Shown piece by piece: positions 16,643 to 24,898 of a stretch of DNA of 64,000 nt. This DNA comes from Cribrihabitans_A pelagius (GTDB taxonomy: Bacteria > Pseudomonadota > Alphaproteobacteria > Rhodobacterales > Rhodobacteraceae): positions 186,001 to 250,000 of the forward strand of contig NZ_JBMERR010000002.1 of NCBI RefSeq assembly GCF_048820915.1, given 5' to 3'. A model generated the notes under the pieces. It saw only the letters and a list, made by a program, of their open reading frames with translations, was not told the DNA's origin and did not search any database. A program made the position numbers and the translations under genes. Within the stretch, counting starts at the first letter, position 1; each line of letters begins with the position of its first letter.

Positions 16643-17197
16643 ATGGCCGACATTGCTCTGCAGGACATCGGATCAGACAACACGCTGCTGCTGGTCGATG
16701 ATGACGAACCTTTCCTGCGGCGGCTGGCAAAGGCGATGGAGAAGCGCGGCTTCGAGGTGGAGACCGCGGATTCGGTTGCCGCGGGCAGCGCCATCGCCAC
16801 CGCCCGCCCGCCTGCCTATGCGGTGGTGGACCTGCGGCTAGAGGACGGCAACGGGCTCGACGTGGTGGAAATCCTGCGCGAAAAGCGCCCCGACAGCCGG
16901 GTGGTGGTGCTGACCGGATACGGCGCAATTGCCACCGCGGTGGCCGCGGTGAAGATCGGCGCCACGGATTACCTGTCGAAACCGGCCGATGCCACCGACA
17001 TCATGAACGCCCTGCTGGCTGGCGATGACGGGCTGCCGCCGCCGCCGGAAAACCCGATGAGCGCCGACCGGGTGCGCTGGGAGCATATCCAGCGCGTCTA
17101 TGAGCTCTGCGACCGCAACGTGTCGGAGACCGCGCGGCGGCTCAACATGCACCGGCGCACGCTGCAGCGCATCCTGGCCAAGCGCAGCCCGCGGTAA
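16643..17197 (+). CDS. regA: Response regulator RegA (PrrA/ActR)
   Basis: This is the DNA-binding partner of RegB, controlling respiration and related redox genes. The 184-residue product has a receiver domain with the acidic pocket VDDDE (18-22), phospho-acceptor Asp63 and Lys113. A proline-rich linker (LPPPPENP, near 131-138) leads to a Fis-type helix-turn-helix ending in NMHRRTLQRILAKR. It follows senC by 78 nt. Confidence 0.97.
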   Translation: MADIALQDIGSDNTLLLVDDDEPFLRRLAKAMEKRGFEVETADSVAAGSAIATARPPAYAVVDLRLEDGNGLDVVEILREKRPDSRVVVLTGYGAIATAVAAVKIGATDYLSKPADATDIMNALLAGDDGLPPPPENPMSADRVRWEHIQRVYELCDRNVSETARRLNMHRRTLQRILAKRSPR

Positions 17198-17203
17198 GCC
17201 CGG

Positions 17204-18388
17204 GTGCAGCAGGCGGACCTCCTCAGCCCGGAACACCAGCCGCAGCCCGGCGGCGGCTGGTCCGAAGGCATCACCACCCTTGCCGGCGCCTATGTGGTGC
17301 CGCCCTGCGAAAGCGCTCTGGTGCAGGCGGCGGGGGTACTGCACGCCGATGGGCGCTATTGTGCGGAAGGCGCGCTCTGGCGCCGCTACCGGCCGATCAC
17401 CACCTCCCCGCCGCGTCCGGACGACGGGGTGGAGCAGCTGCCGGGCCGCTGGCTCTGGGGCGGGGTGCTCTGGGCGCATTTCGGGCATTTTTTGGTGGAA
17501 AGCTCATCCCGGCTCTGGGCGCTGGCGCATCTGGAACAGCCGGTCGACGGTATCCTGTTTATCCCGAAACGCCCCGCCACCGGTGCCGCTACGCGGGGGT
17601 TTCAGCATGAATTCCTCGGGCTGATGGCGCCGGGCCTGCCGCTGAAAGTGGCGGATCATGCGCTGCAGGCGGAGCAGCTGGTGGTGCCGGGGCAGGGGTT
17701 CGGCCTTGGCAGGATTACCGCAGGCACCCGCAGGTTCCGCAATGCATTCCACAGCCGTTTTGCCCGCGATGTGGCAGCCGAGGGGCCAGAGAAACTCTAT
17801 ATCTCGCGCTCGAAACTGGGTCTCGGCAAGGGCGGGCTTCTGGGCGAAGAGCAGATGGAGGACTTGCTGCGGGCCGAGGGCTACGAGATCTTCCATCCGC
17901 AGGAACACAGCCTCAGCACCCAGCTGGCCCGCTACAAGGCGGCGCGGCAGGTGGTCGCGGCGGACGGCTCGGCGCTGCATCTCTATGCGATGGTGGGCCG
18001 GCCCGATCAGAAGGTGGCAATGGTGCTGCGGCGGCAAGCGGGGGCGAACAATCTGCTGGCCGATCACGTTGCGCATTTCTGCCGCTGCGACCCGCTGGTG
18101 ATCGATGCGCTGCGCACCGAATGGGTGCCCGCGCACAAGCAGAAATCCAGCCGCCTCAGCTTTGGCGAGCTGAACCTGGCAGCGATCGGCACGGCGCTGG
18201 CGGGGCAGGACTTCATCGCGCGGGGCGCCGCGTGGCCGGAGCTGAGCGATGCCGACCGGCAGCGCATCCTCGACGCCAAGGGCCTGGGCGGCAACAGCGC
18301 TTTTACCGAGGCGCCGGAGGCCAGGCGGCAGCGCATCCGCGCCCTGCGGCACGCGCGCCGTGCGCGGCGGGCCGAGGCTCAGGCCTAA
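17204..18388 (+). CDS. Glycosyltransferase family 61 (DUF563) protein
   Basis: The 394-residue product carries hallmarks of GT61-type enzymes: WAHFGHFLVE in the first half, YISRSKL, and EGYEIFHPQEHSL...VVAADGSALH in the second. No membrane segment is visible, so it is probably a cytoplasmic glycan-modifying transferase; its sugar and acceptor are unknown. The start is GTG, only 6 nt after the regA stop, so it is likely co-transcribed with senC-regA. The C-terminus is an Arg/Ala-rich tail. Confidence 0.82.
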   Translation: MQQADLLSPEHQPQPGGGWSEGITTLAGAYVVPPCESALVQAAGVLHADGRYCAEGALWRRYRPITTSPPRPDDGVEQLPGRWLWGGVLWAHFGHFLVESSSRLWALAHLEQPVDGILFIPKRPATGAATRGFQHEFLGLMAPGLPLKVADHALQAEQLVVPGQGFGLGRITAGTRRFRNAFHSRFARDVAAEGPEKLYISRSKLGLGKGGLLGEEQMEDLLRAEGYEIFHPQEHSLSTQLARYKAARQVVAADGSALHLYAMVGRPDQKVAMVLRRQAGANNLLADHVAHFCRCDPLVIDALRTEWVPAHKQKSSRLSFGELNLAAIGTALAGQDFIARGAAWPELSDADRQRILDAKGLGGNSAFTEAPEARRQRIRALRHARRARRAEAQA

Positions 18389-18434
18389 GGCAGGGGGCTA
18401 AGGCACGGCGCTGAGCGCGCCCCCGCCGCGCCCG

Positions 18435-19031
18435 TCACATCCGGCCAAGCAGATCCGCGTGGCGCTCAAGCAGCGCGGTGCGGGTTTCCATCGGCGGGCG
18501 CAGCACAATGGCAAGCCCCTGCATCAGTTCGGGCCGCGGGCGGCCGAAGAAGCGGCTCGCCTCGGCCTCGGAGAAGCCCGCGATCTGCACCGCCTCCATC
18601 CAGGCGCTCACCTTGTCGGCGCGCTTGATCTGCGCCTTCACCGTCTTGGGCAGCGCCGCGGGCAGGCCGAAGCGCAAATGGATCGCGGCGGTCAGCCGCC
18701 GGTCCAGCTCGCCGTAGCCGGGGCCAACCGCGGCCTTCACCGGTGAGATCATGTCGCCAATGACGTATTCCGGCGCATCGTGCAGCAGCGCCGCCAGCCG
18801 CCAGCGGACCGGCGCGCCGGGGTTCATCCGGGCAAACAGCGCCTCCACCAGCAGCGAATGCTCGGCCACCGAATAGGCGTAGTCGCCGCGGGTCTGGCCG
18901 TTCCAGCGCGCCACGAAAGCCAGCCCGCGGGCGATGTCCTCGATCTCGATATCCATCGGCGTCGGGTCCAGCAGGTCTAGACGCCGGCCCGACAGCATGC
19001 GCTGCCAGGCGCGGGCAGGTTTGGCGGGCAT
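18435..19031 (-). CDS. HD-domain phosphohydrolase
   Basis: The 198-residue product resembles YfbR-like HD hydrolases, which include 5'-nucleotidases. Metal ligands are visible as EHS (His), LLHDAPE (His-Asp) and a later Asp in KRADK. The start at 19031 is favoured over an upstream TTG because GGAGG precedes it by 6 nt. It converges with the GT61 gene across a 46-nt gap without a clear terminator. The substrate is unknown. Confidence 0.82.
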   Translation of the reverse strand: MPAKPARAWQRMLSGRRLDLLDPTPMDIEIEDIARGLAFVARWNGQTRGDYAYSVAEHSLLVEALFARMNPGAPVRWRLAALLHDAPEYVIGDMISPVKAAVGPGYGELDRRLTAAIHLRFGLPAALPKTVKAQIKRADKVSAWMEAVQIAGFSEAEASRFFGRPRPELMQGLAIVLRPPMETRTALLERHADLLGRM

Positions 19032-19264
19032 GAGCCCCTCCTGTCGCAGCAATTTTACCTCTGACTACCTGCTGTTGGCCTGCCGGGCAATGCCGCCGGG
19101 GCGCCGGTTTCCCGGCGGCGGAACACGGATGGAAACACTGTATTTACAGCCCGTGAATTTGAAAAACCCCTGCCAAACCCCAATATTATGTGTAGGCAAG
19201 GGGCACTGCCCCCCAAATGGCAGACCCCTTCTCTGACGTATCGCGCACAGGAAAGGAGACTGTC

Positions 19265-19582
19265 ATGTTCAAGCGCGTATTGGGTATCGGCCTCGTCTTT
19301 GGCATGGCGGCCACCGCGCCGCCCGCTTTTGCCGCCAGCTGCGGCGACCGCGAGGTGATGGTCAGCAAATTGCAAAGCGGATATTCCGAACGGCTCACCG
19401 TTGGCGGATTGCAACGGACCCGGCCCGCCGCCACCATGCTGGAGGTCTGGGCCTCGGAGGAAACCGGCACCTTCACGGTTCTTGTCACCCATGCCAACGG
19501 CATCAGCTGCGTGGTGGCAACCGGCTCCGAATTCTTCCACATCCCGGCCACCGAGGTGGCCGACCTGGGCACGCCAAGCTGA
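19265..19582 (+). CDS. Small exported protein of unknown function
   Basis: The 105-residue product has a clean Sec signal peptide (residues 1-23, ending PAFA-A). A mature part of about 80 residues has two cysteines (one just after the cleavage site, one in GISCVVATG) that could form a disulfide. The mature part begins SCGDREVMVSKL, with an EETGTFTVL stretch later, and looks like a compact periplasmic domain. I do not recognise the family. The gene precedes ahcY by 137 nt on the same strand. Confidence 0.7.
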   Translation: MFKRVLGIGLVFGMAATAPPAFAASCGDREVMVSKLQSGYSERLTVGGLQRTRPAATMLEVWASEETGTFTVLVTHANGISCVVATGSEFFHIPATEVADLGTPS

Positions 19583-19683
19583 TTTTCAGCGCCTGCGCAG
19601 CCTGTCTCGCCGGCCGGTCCGGGCCAAGTCGGCCCGGCCGCCGCCATCTTCGTTGAATGTAAACTGCTGCGATGCTAGGCCAA

Positions 19684-19714
19684 GCTCCAAGTCGACCCGT
19701 AACCGATATGGAGC
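19684..19714 (+). promoter_or_regulatory. Base pairing that would mask the ahcY ribosome site
   Basis: GCTCCA at 19684-19689 is a perfect complement of TGGAGC at 19709-19714, which contains the Shine-Dalgarno of ahcY. Pairing would hide the ribosome site. ahcY is a typical target of SAH-sensing RNAs, and SAM/SAH riboswitches of Rhodobacterales use a similar pseudoknot with the ribosome site, but I could not match the rest of a known consensus. Confidence 0.3.
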
Positions 19715-19719
19715 AAAAC

Positions 19720-21108
19720 ATGGCCGGGGATTACATCGTTAAGGATATCGCGCAGGCCGGCTATGGCCGAAAGGAACTGGACATCGCCGAAACCGAGATG
19801 CCGGGCCTGATGGCGCTGCGCGCGGAATACGGCGGCAGCAAGCCCCTGAAGGGCGCCCGCATCGTTGGTTCGCTGCACATGACTATTCAGACCGGCGTGC
19901 TGATAGAAACGCTGGTGGCGCTGGGCGCGGACGTGCGCTGGGCTTCGTGCAACATCTTCTCCACCCAGGATCACGCCGCCGCCGCAATCGCTGACGCGGG
20001 CATCCCGGTTTTTGCCATCAAGGGCCAGTCGCTGGAGGAGCATTGGGATTATCTCGACCGCTCCTTCCAGTTCCCCGAGGGCGCCAACATGATCCTCGAC
20101 GACGGCGGCGATGCGACGCTCTACGTGCTCCTGGGCGCGCGCGCCGAAGCCGGCGAGGAGATCATCCCCGTCCCGCAGTCCGAGGAAGAGGCCGTCATCA
20201 AGGCGCAGATCCAGAAGCGCATGGAAGCCTCGCCGGGCTGGTTCACCAAGACCCGCGATGCGATCCAGGGCGTCTCCGAGGAGACCACCACCGGCGTGCA
20301 CCGCCTTTATGAATTGGTGAAGCAGGGCCAGTTGCCCTTCCCGGCGATCAACGTGAACGACTCCGTCACCAAGTCGAAGTTCGACAACAAGTACGGCTGC
20401 AAGGAATCGCTGGTCGACGGCATCCGCCGCGCCACCGACACCATGATGGCCGGCAAGGTCGCCGTGGTCTGCGGCTATGGCGACGTCGGCAAGGGCTCCG
20501 CGGCCTCCCTGCGCGGCGCGGGTGCCCGGGTGAAAGTGACCGAGGCCGACCCGATCTGCGCCCTGCAGGCGGCGATGGACGGGTTCGAAGTGGTTCTGCT
20601 GGAAGACGCTGTCGCCACTGCCGACATCTTCATCACCACCACCGGCAACAAGGACGTGATCCGCATCGAGCACATGCGCGAGATGAAGAACATGGCCATC
20701 GTCGGCAACATCGGCCACTTCGACAACGAGATCCAGGTCGCCAACCTGAAGAACCACAAGTGGACCAACATCAAGGAACAGGTGGACATGATCGAGATGC
20801 CCTCGGGCAACCGGATCATCCTGTTGTCCGAAGGCCGCCTGCTGAACCTCGGCAACGCCACCGGCCACCCGTCCTTCGTGATGTCGGCCTCCTTCACCAA
20901 CCAGGTGCTGGCCCAGATCGAGCTGTGGACGCGTGGCGACAAATACGAGAACAAGGTCTACATCCTGCCAAAGCATCTCGATGAGAAGGTCGCGCGCCTG
21001 CATCTGGAGCGCATCGGCGTGAAGCTGACCCAGCTGTCCTCCGAGCAGGCTTCTTATATCGGCGTCACTCCGGAAGGCCCGTTCAAGCCGGAGCATTACC
21101 GCTACTGA
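19720..21108 (+). CDS. ahcY: Adenosylhomocysteinase (SAH hydrolase)
   Basis: This enzyme reversibly splits S-adenosylhomocysteine to adenosine and homocysteine, keeping methyltransferases free of product inhibition. The 462-residue product has SLHMTIQTGVLIETL, the CNIFSTQDHAAAAIA substrate segment, the NAD-binding GYGDVGKG, and the C-terminal KPEHYRY that reaches the neighbouring subunit. The open frame begins earlier, but the start at 19720 gives the family N-terminus MAGDYIVKDIA with GGAG 6 nt upstream. A strong terminator follows, so it is probably monocistronic. Confidence 0.97.
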   Translation: MAGDYIVKDIAQAGYGRKELDIAETEMPGLMALRAEYGGSKPLKGARIVGSLHMTIQTGVLIETLVALGADVRWASCNIFSTQDHAAAAIADAGIPVFAIKGQSLEEHWDYLDRSFQFPEGANMILDDGGDATLYVLLGARAEAGEEIIPVPQSEEEAVIKAQIQKRMEASPGWFTKTRDAIQGVSEETTTGVHRLYELVKQGQLPFPAINVNDSVTKSKFDNKYGCKESLVDGIRRATDTMMAGKVAVVCGYGDVGKGSAASLRGAGARVKVTEADPICALQAAMDGFEVVLLEDAVATADIFITTTGNKDVIRIEHMREMKNMAIVGNIGHFDNEIQVANLKNHKWTNIKEQVDMIEMPSGNRIILLSEGRLLNLGNATGHPSFVMSASFTNQVLAQIELWTRGDKYENKVYILPKHLDEKVARLHLERIGVKLTQLSSEQASYIGVTPEGPFKPEHYRY

Positions 21109-21133
21109 GCGGCCGCAAGCGCAGAGATTGGCA

Positions 21134-21163
21134 AAGGCCCCGCTCTCCCGGCGGGGCCTTTTG
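21134..21163 (+). terminator. Rho-independent terminator of ahcY
   Basis: Ten-base stem AAGGCCCCGC / GCGGGGCCTT with a 7-base loop, running into TTTTGCTTTTT. Confidence 0.9.
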
Positions 21164-21318
21164 CTTTTTGCGGCGGCCGGCGGGAACCTGCGCGCGGGAC
21201 GCAGGGGCGGCGGCGGGAAGCCGCTTGCCCGGCCTTCGGCGCGCGGCACCCGCAGGAACCCATACAGGACCGAGACGTTGGGTGGGGGACGGTAAGTGAA
21301 ACAGAAGGAGTTCTACCG

Positions 21319-21960
21319 ATGATGACCGCGCTGAAAACCAAAGCCCGTATCCTGGCTTCCGTGACCGCCGCCGCGCTGATCGCCGGTCCTGCCTTTGCCG
21401 CTTCCAGCGACCTGGGCGCTGACGTGAGCCAGGAGAGCGCGCCAGCCGGCTCCCTGCAGACTGAAGGCAATCTGCAGGGCGCGATCGACGGCCAGGGCGC
21501 CGCAGCGGAGGCCGAAGCAAACGCAGGTGCGGACATCTCCGCAGAGCCGGGCTCGCCTGCCTACGAGGGCGGCACCACGGCGGAGACTAGTGCCGAAACC
21601 GATATCGGGTCCGGGATGGCAGATGCCTCCTCGATGGCCGGGGCCGAACTGGATATCGCAAACATGACCGCGGGCGAGCTGACTGGCAAGAACGTCCTCA
21701 GCGCCGACGGCAGCGACGTTGGTGAGATCGACTATGTGATCAAGCAGGGCGGCAAGCTGGCCGGTGTGGTCGGTGTCGGCGGCTTCCTGGGGCTGGGCGA
21801 GCACACCGTCGCGATCCCGCTGGAGGACTTCAAGGTGATCGAGGACGAGCAGCTGCAGCTGAGCGCGCAGACCGAAGCCGGGCTGAAGGCAATGGCGGAG
21901 GTCGACGAGAGCCAGATCTCGCCGCTGGCGGAGGACGAGAAACTGTCGGCGCACATGTAA
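21319..21960 (+). CDS. Exported PRC-barrel domain protein
   Basis: The 213-residue product has a Sec signal peptide (ends PAFA-A near residue 28), then an acidic Ala/Glu/Gly-rich low-complexity region. A C-terminal PRC-barrel follows (about residues 118-180: LTGKNVLSADGSDVGEIDYV...HTVAIPLEDFKVI). PRC-barrels occur in photosynthetic reaction-centre H subunits, RimM and many stress proteins. Here the domain is exported, so a periplasmic or envelope role is likely. The gene has its own terminator and stands alone. Confidence 0.82.
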   Translation: MMTALKTKARILASVTAAALIAGPAFAASSDLGADVSQESAPAGSLQTEGNLQGAIDGQGAAAEAEANAGADISAEPGSPAYEGGTTAETSAETDIGSGMADASSMAGAELDIANMTAGELTGKNVLSADGSDVGEIDYVIKQGGKLAGVVGVGGFLGLGEHTVAIPLEDFKVIEDEQLQLSAQTEAGLKAMAEVDESQISPLAEDEKLSAHM

Positions 21961-21983
21961 CCGCTGCAACGGAATAGTTTCGG

Positions 21984-22009
21984 GGCGCCCCTGCGGGGGC
22001 GCCTTTTTT
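21984..22009 (+). terminator. Rho-independent terminator of the PRC-barrel gene
   Basis: Eight-base stem GGCGCCCC / GGGGCGCC, 4-base loop, followed by six T. Confidence 0.92.
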
Positions 22010-22138
22010 CACCTTTGTGCTCTGGGCTTTGGCCCGTGCCAGGAAGAACCGCGCTTGATGAACCGCGGCGCGCCTTTAGGTTATTGGTATTCTGCGAGGC
22101 CCCGTGGGGGGCGGCTATTGTAAACAGGAGGGTATTTC

Positions 22139-22480
22139 ATGGGAAAACGGGACAAGTTGATCGCGCAGTATGCCGAGGATTTGAAGACCAAATGCGGAGT
22201 GCAGCCGGACATGGACCTGCTCGCCAAGGTCGCCATCGGATGCGGCCCGGCGATCTATGACGCGGATGCCGCTACCGTCGCCTCCAGCCAGCCGGGCGAA
22301 CTGGAAACTGTGAAAAAAAACTTTCTGATCAAGAAGCTGGGCCTGCCCGACGGGCCAGAGCTGATGCAGGCAATCGAGCAGGCGGTGGAGACCTACGGCC
22401 GCTCGGAGCGCAACAAGTACCGCGCCGTTGTTTACTACCTCCTGACCCGGCATTTCGGGAAGGAATCGGTCTACGCCTGA
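22139..22480 (+). CDS. DUF2853 family protein
   Basis: The 113-residue soluble protein matches the DUF2853 type, a small all-helical family of unknown function. It opens MGKRDKLIAQYAEDLKTK and ends with the helix YRAVVYYLLTRHFGKE. GGAGG stands 7 nt before the ATG. It is a single-gene unit between two hairpins. Confidence 0.8.
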   Translation: MGKRDKLIAQYAEDLKTKCGVQPDMDLLAKVAIGCGPAIYDADAATVASSQPGELETVKKNFLIKKLGLPDGPELMQAIEQAVETYGRSERNKYRAVVYYLLTRHFGKESVYA

Positions 22481-22500
22481 ACCCGCGCAGCCCGGTCTTT

Positions 22501-22526
22501 GGAAGCGCCCCGCTGCGGGCGTTTCC
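22501..22526 (+). terminator. Hairpin after the DUF2853 gene
   Basis: Arms GGAAGCGCCC and GGGCGTTTCC pair with one wobble around a short loop, 20 nt past the stop. The T-run is poor (CATTTG), so termination may be partial. Confidence 0.5.
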
Positions 22527-22556
22527 CATTTGATGAGCATTGTCTTGGTTATTGCT

Positions 22557-22586
22557 TTGCGGAATCAACCTGCGCGCGTCTATACC
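22557..22586 (+). promoter_or_regulatory. Candidate promoter of an intergenic small RNA
   Basis: TTGCGG (22557-22562) and TATACC (22581-22586) are separated by 18 nt, a fair housekeeping-sigma match in an otherwise GC-rich gap. No supported coding frame follows. Confidence 0.35.
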
Positions 22587-22592
22587 TGAAGA

Positions 22593-22697
22593 CACCGGCC
22601 AGGATGGCCAGGAACCAGATTTTCATACGCGTGTGGTGGATAGGAGCACGCGGGGTGGAAGGGAAGGTCCTGGGTCTCCTCGGGATCTTCCCTTTTT
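22593..22697 (+). ncRNA. Candidate small RNA ending in a terminator hairpin with an anti-Shine-Dalgarno loop
   Basis: The roughly 105-nt stretch after the candidate promoter ends in a ten-base stem (22661-22670 with 22683-22692, one G-T pair) followed by TTTTT. The 12-base loop contains TCTCCTC, complementary to Shine-Dalgarno sequences. This resembles the cuckoo/CcsR-type RNAs of alphaproteobacteria in principle. The exact start is a guess, and the hairpin could instead end a longer DUF2853 message. Confidence 0.4.
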
Positions 22698-22801
22698 GGT
22701 TTTCAGCCTCCGGGTTGCAGTGGTGCTGGTCCTGCATGCACGGACCGCCTCTGCCAGGGCCCAGGCCGGGATGACGACAGGTATCCTTGCCGCACGACTT
22801 G

Positions 22802-23197
22802 TCAGAAAAGTGTCAGCATCAGCCCCATCACCGCGCAGGCCAGCGTGGCATAGCCGCCGTCGATCAGCGACAGCTTCACGGGCCGCATGCCATAAAGATT
22901 GTTGAGCGCGAGCCACGGGCTGATGAAGAACAGGCCAATCCCTGCGCCGCCGACAATCCCTGCGCCAAGCGTCTCGATCCCCGACAGCACAAACACGTGC
23001 CTCATCATGCCGACCACAAACAGCTGCAGCACAAAGGCGATGGCATAGATCTTCTTGTCATCGGCACCTTCGGGCCGCCCATCGGGGCCGCGCGGGATGC
23101 GGGCGGCCTTCATCCAGGGCTTCGCCAGGGCGCCGTAATACCCGGCCCCCAGCGCAAAGGCTGCAATTGTCGCCAGAATCACACTCAGGAAGTCCAT
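22802..23197 (-). CDS. DUF1761 family membrane protein
   Basis: The 131-residue product has four hydrophobic segments and the family pattern: an N-terminal helix with GAGYYGALAKPWMKA, a polar loop, and FFISPWLALNNLYGMRPVKLSLIDGGY late in the protein. The function of the family is unknown. It lies 42 nt downstream of the EVE gene on the same strand and may be the last gene of the tsaD-gpsA operon. Confidence 0.8.
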   Translation of the reverse strand: MDFLSVILATIAAFALGAGYYGALAKPWMKAARIPRGPDGRPEGADDKKIYAIAFVLQLFVVGMMRHVFVLSGIETLGAGIVGGAGIGLFFISPWLALNNLYGMRPVKLSLIDGGYATLACAVMGLMLTLF

Positions 23198-23239
23198 GTC
23201 AGCTCCATAAATCCGGAAATCTGCCGTTAGAATGGCAGG

Positions 23240-23662
23240 TTACGAAGGATCCGTCTGCCCCAGCGCGCAGACGGCCTGCCATTCCCCGGCCGTGACGGGC
23301 TGCACCGACAGGCGCGAGTTCTTGACCAGCACCATCTCCTCCAGCCGCGGGTCGGCCTTGATCTCATCCAGTGTCACCGCTTGCACGAAGGGGCGCACCG
23401 CCTTGATGTCGACGCACTCCCAGCGGTCGTCTTCGGTGGTGCTGTCGGGATGCGCCTCGGCGCAGACCTCGACGATGCCGACCACGGATTTTTCCTTCTG
23501 CGAGTGGTAGAAGAAGCCGCGGTCGCCAATCTTCATTTCGCGCATGAAATTGCGCGCCTGGTAGTTGCGCACGCCGTCCCATTCCTCGCCCGCATCGCCC
23601 TTGGCCTGCTGGTCGTCCCAGCTCCAGGTGGAGGGTTCGGATTTGAACAGCCAGTAGCGCAT
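23240..23662 (-). CDS. EVE domain protein
   Basis: The 140-residue protein is one complete EVE domain: MRYWLFKSEPSTWSWDDQ, WDGVRNYQARNFMR, GFFYHS and GIVEV. EVE domains resemble PUA and YTH folds and bind modified bases in DNA or RNA. Stand-alone proteobacterial members are widespread and mostly uncharacterised. Its ATG overlaps the yciI stop (TGATG), so it is translated from the tsaD-gpsA-yciI message. The neighbouring tRNA-modification gene is compatible with an RNA ligand, but that is inference. Confidence 0.92.
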   Translation of the reverse strand: MRYWLFKSEPSTWSWDDQQAKGDAGEEWDGVRNYQARNFMREMKIGDRGFFYHSQKEKSVVGIVEVCAEAHPDSTTEDDRWECVDIKAVRPFVQAVTLDEIKADPRLEEMVLVKNSRLSVQPVTAGEWQAVCALGQTDPS

Positions 23663-23934
23663 CAGCCGATGACCTTCTTCCAGGTGATCAGTTCGACCGC
23701 CTCGAACAGCCCTGCCTTGTTGTAGGGGTCATCCGCGGCCCAGGCTTCGCCCGCGGCCATGTCATCGACGTCGAGGATAATGAGCGAGCCCGCCATTTCG
23801 CCGTCCTGATCAAGAAGCGGCCCGGCCTGGGCCACGCAACCAGTGTCGTTGATATAGGCGAGATGCGCATCGCGATTGTCGAGACGGGTCTGCAAATGGC
23901 CGGGTTTATCGCGGGCAATCAAGGCGATGAGCAT
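23662..23934 (-). CDS. YciI family protein
   Basis: The 90-residue product is a ferredoxin-like-fold YciI domain. It has the conserved His in R-D-A-H-L-A-Y and Asp in SLIILDVDD, the pair thought to act as catalytic or binding residues. The C-terminus carries the usual AWAADDPYNKAGLF motif. It starts 1 nt after gpsA ends, with GAGG inside the gpsA end. The reaction is unknown. Confidence 0.9.
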   Translation of the reverse strand: MLIALIARDKPGHLQTRLDNRDAHLAYINDTGCVAQAGPLLDQDGEMAGSLIILDVDDMAAGEAWAADDPYNKAGLFEAVELITWKKVIG

Positions 23935-23935
23935 T

Positions 23936-24898
23936 TTATTCCTCTTTTAGCGGTCTTTTAAGCAGTTGATCCGCCGCCTCCGCAATCGTCAAGCGCTGAT
24001 CGAGCAAAAGGGTTACCGTGTGGGTGATCGGCATATCCAGTTGCATTTTCCGCGCTTGTTCCGCCACCGCATGGGCGGTTGCGGCACCTTCCACCGTGAT
24101 GCTCGAATCGAAGGCTTCGCCGCGGCCGATCGACAGGCCCAGGCGGTAGTTGCGCGACAGTTCGGAGCTGCAGGTGAGCGTGAGATCGCCAAAGCCCGAC
24201 AGCCCGGCCAGCGTTTCGGCCTTGGCACCGCAGGCCAGCGCCATGCGCTGCATCTCGGCATAGCCCCGCGTCATCAGCGCGGCCCGGGCGCTGTCGCCGA
24301 GGCCTGCGCCGATCACTGCACCGCAGCCGATGGCGATGACGTTCTTCAAGGCGCCGCCAAGCTCGGCGCCGATGGTGTCCGTGGTGCGGTAAAGCCGCAG
24401 GTTTGCGGTGGTCAGCTCGGCCTGCAGCGCCTCGCCCAGCTTGGAGTCTTCGCACGCCAGCGTCAAAGCCGTGGGCAGGCCGCGAGCAATGTCGGCGGCA
24501 AAGCTGGGACCCGTCAGCAGCGCCGCCTGGGCGTCCGGGAGGACCTGCCGGATCACCGCAACCGGGCCCAGTCCGGTCTTCAGCTCCACCCCCTTGCAGC
24601 AGGCAACCAGCGTTTTACCGCCCAGATGCGCCGCATGGGCCTCCAGCGCGCCGCGCAGTTTCTGCATCGGCACCGCAAGGAGCAGGGTCTTCGCCTGCGC
24701 GGCCTTGCCGAGATCCGCGGTGACGCTCAGCCCCGCGGGCAGCTCCACGCCGGGCAGGCGGGTCTCGTTGCGGCGGCTGTGCTGCATTTCCGCGGCCTGT
24801 TCCGCGTCGCGCGCCCAGAGCATGACCGGCCCGTTCCCCGCCAGCGAGATCGCCAGCGCCGTTCCAAATGCGCCGGAGCCGAGGACTGCGACGCTCAT
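23936..24898 (-). CDS. gpsA: Glycerol-3-phosphate dehydrogenase [NAD(P)+]
   Basis: GpsA reduces dihydroxyacetone phosphate to sn-glycerol-3-phosphate, the backbone of phospholipids. The 320-residue product starts with the Rossmann motif VLGSGAFGTALA (residues 5-16) and contains LLAVPMQKL, GPSFAADIARGLPTA and the catalytic-lysine segment ALKNVIAIGCG. The start at 24898 overlaps the tsaD stop by 4 nt; the frame is open upstream only because it runs through tsaD in another phase. Confidence 0.96.
   Translation of the reverse strand: MSVAVLGSGAFGTALAISLAGNGPVMLWARDAEQAAEMQHSRRNETRLPGVELPAGLSVTADLGKAAQAKTLLLAVPMQKLRGALEAHAAHLGGKTLVACCKGVELKTGLGPVAVIRQVLPDAQAALLTGPSFAADIARGLPTALTLACEDSKLGEALQAELTTANLRLYRTTDTIGAELGGALKNVIAIGCGAVIGAGLGDSARAALMTRGYAEMQRMALACGAKAETLAGLSGFGDLTLTCSSELSRNYRLGLSIGRGEAFDSSITVEGAATAHAVAEQARKMQLDMPITHTVTLLLDQRLTIAEAADQLLKRPLKEE

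Noticed and set aside
19675..21249. 524-codon frame antisense to ahcY
   Set aside because: Fully covered by ahcY and His/Asp/Gly/Val-rich; typical shadow of a highly expressed GC-rich gene.
22499..22774. Plus-strand frame over the DUF2853-DUF1761 gap
   Set aside because: It runs through two hairpins, one a clear terminator, and resembles no protein; a small RNA explains the region better.
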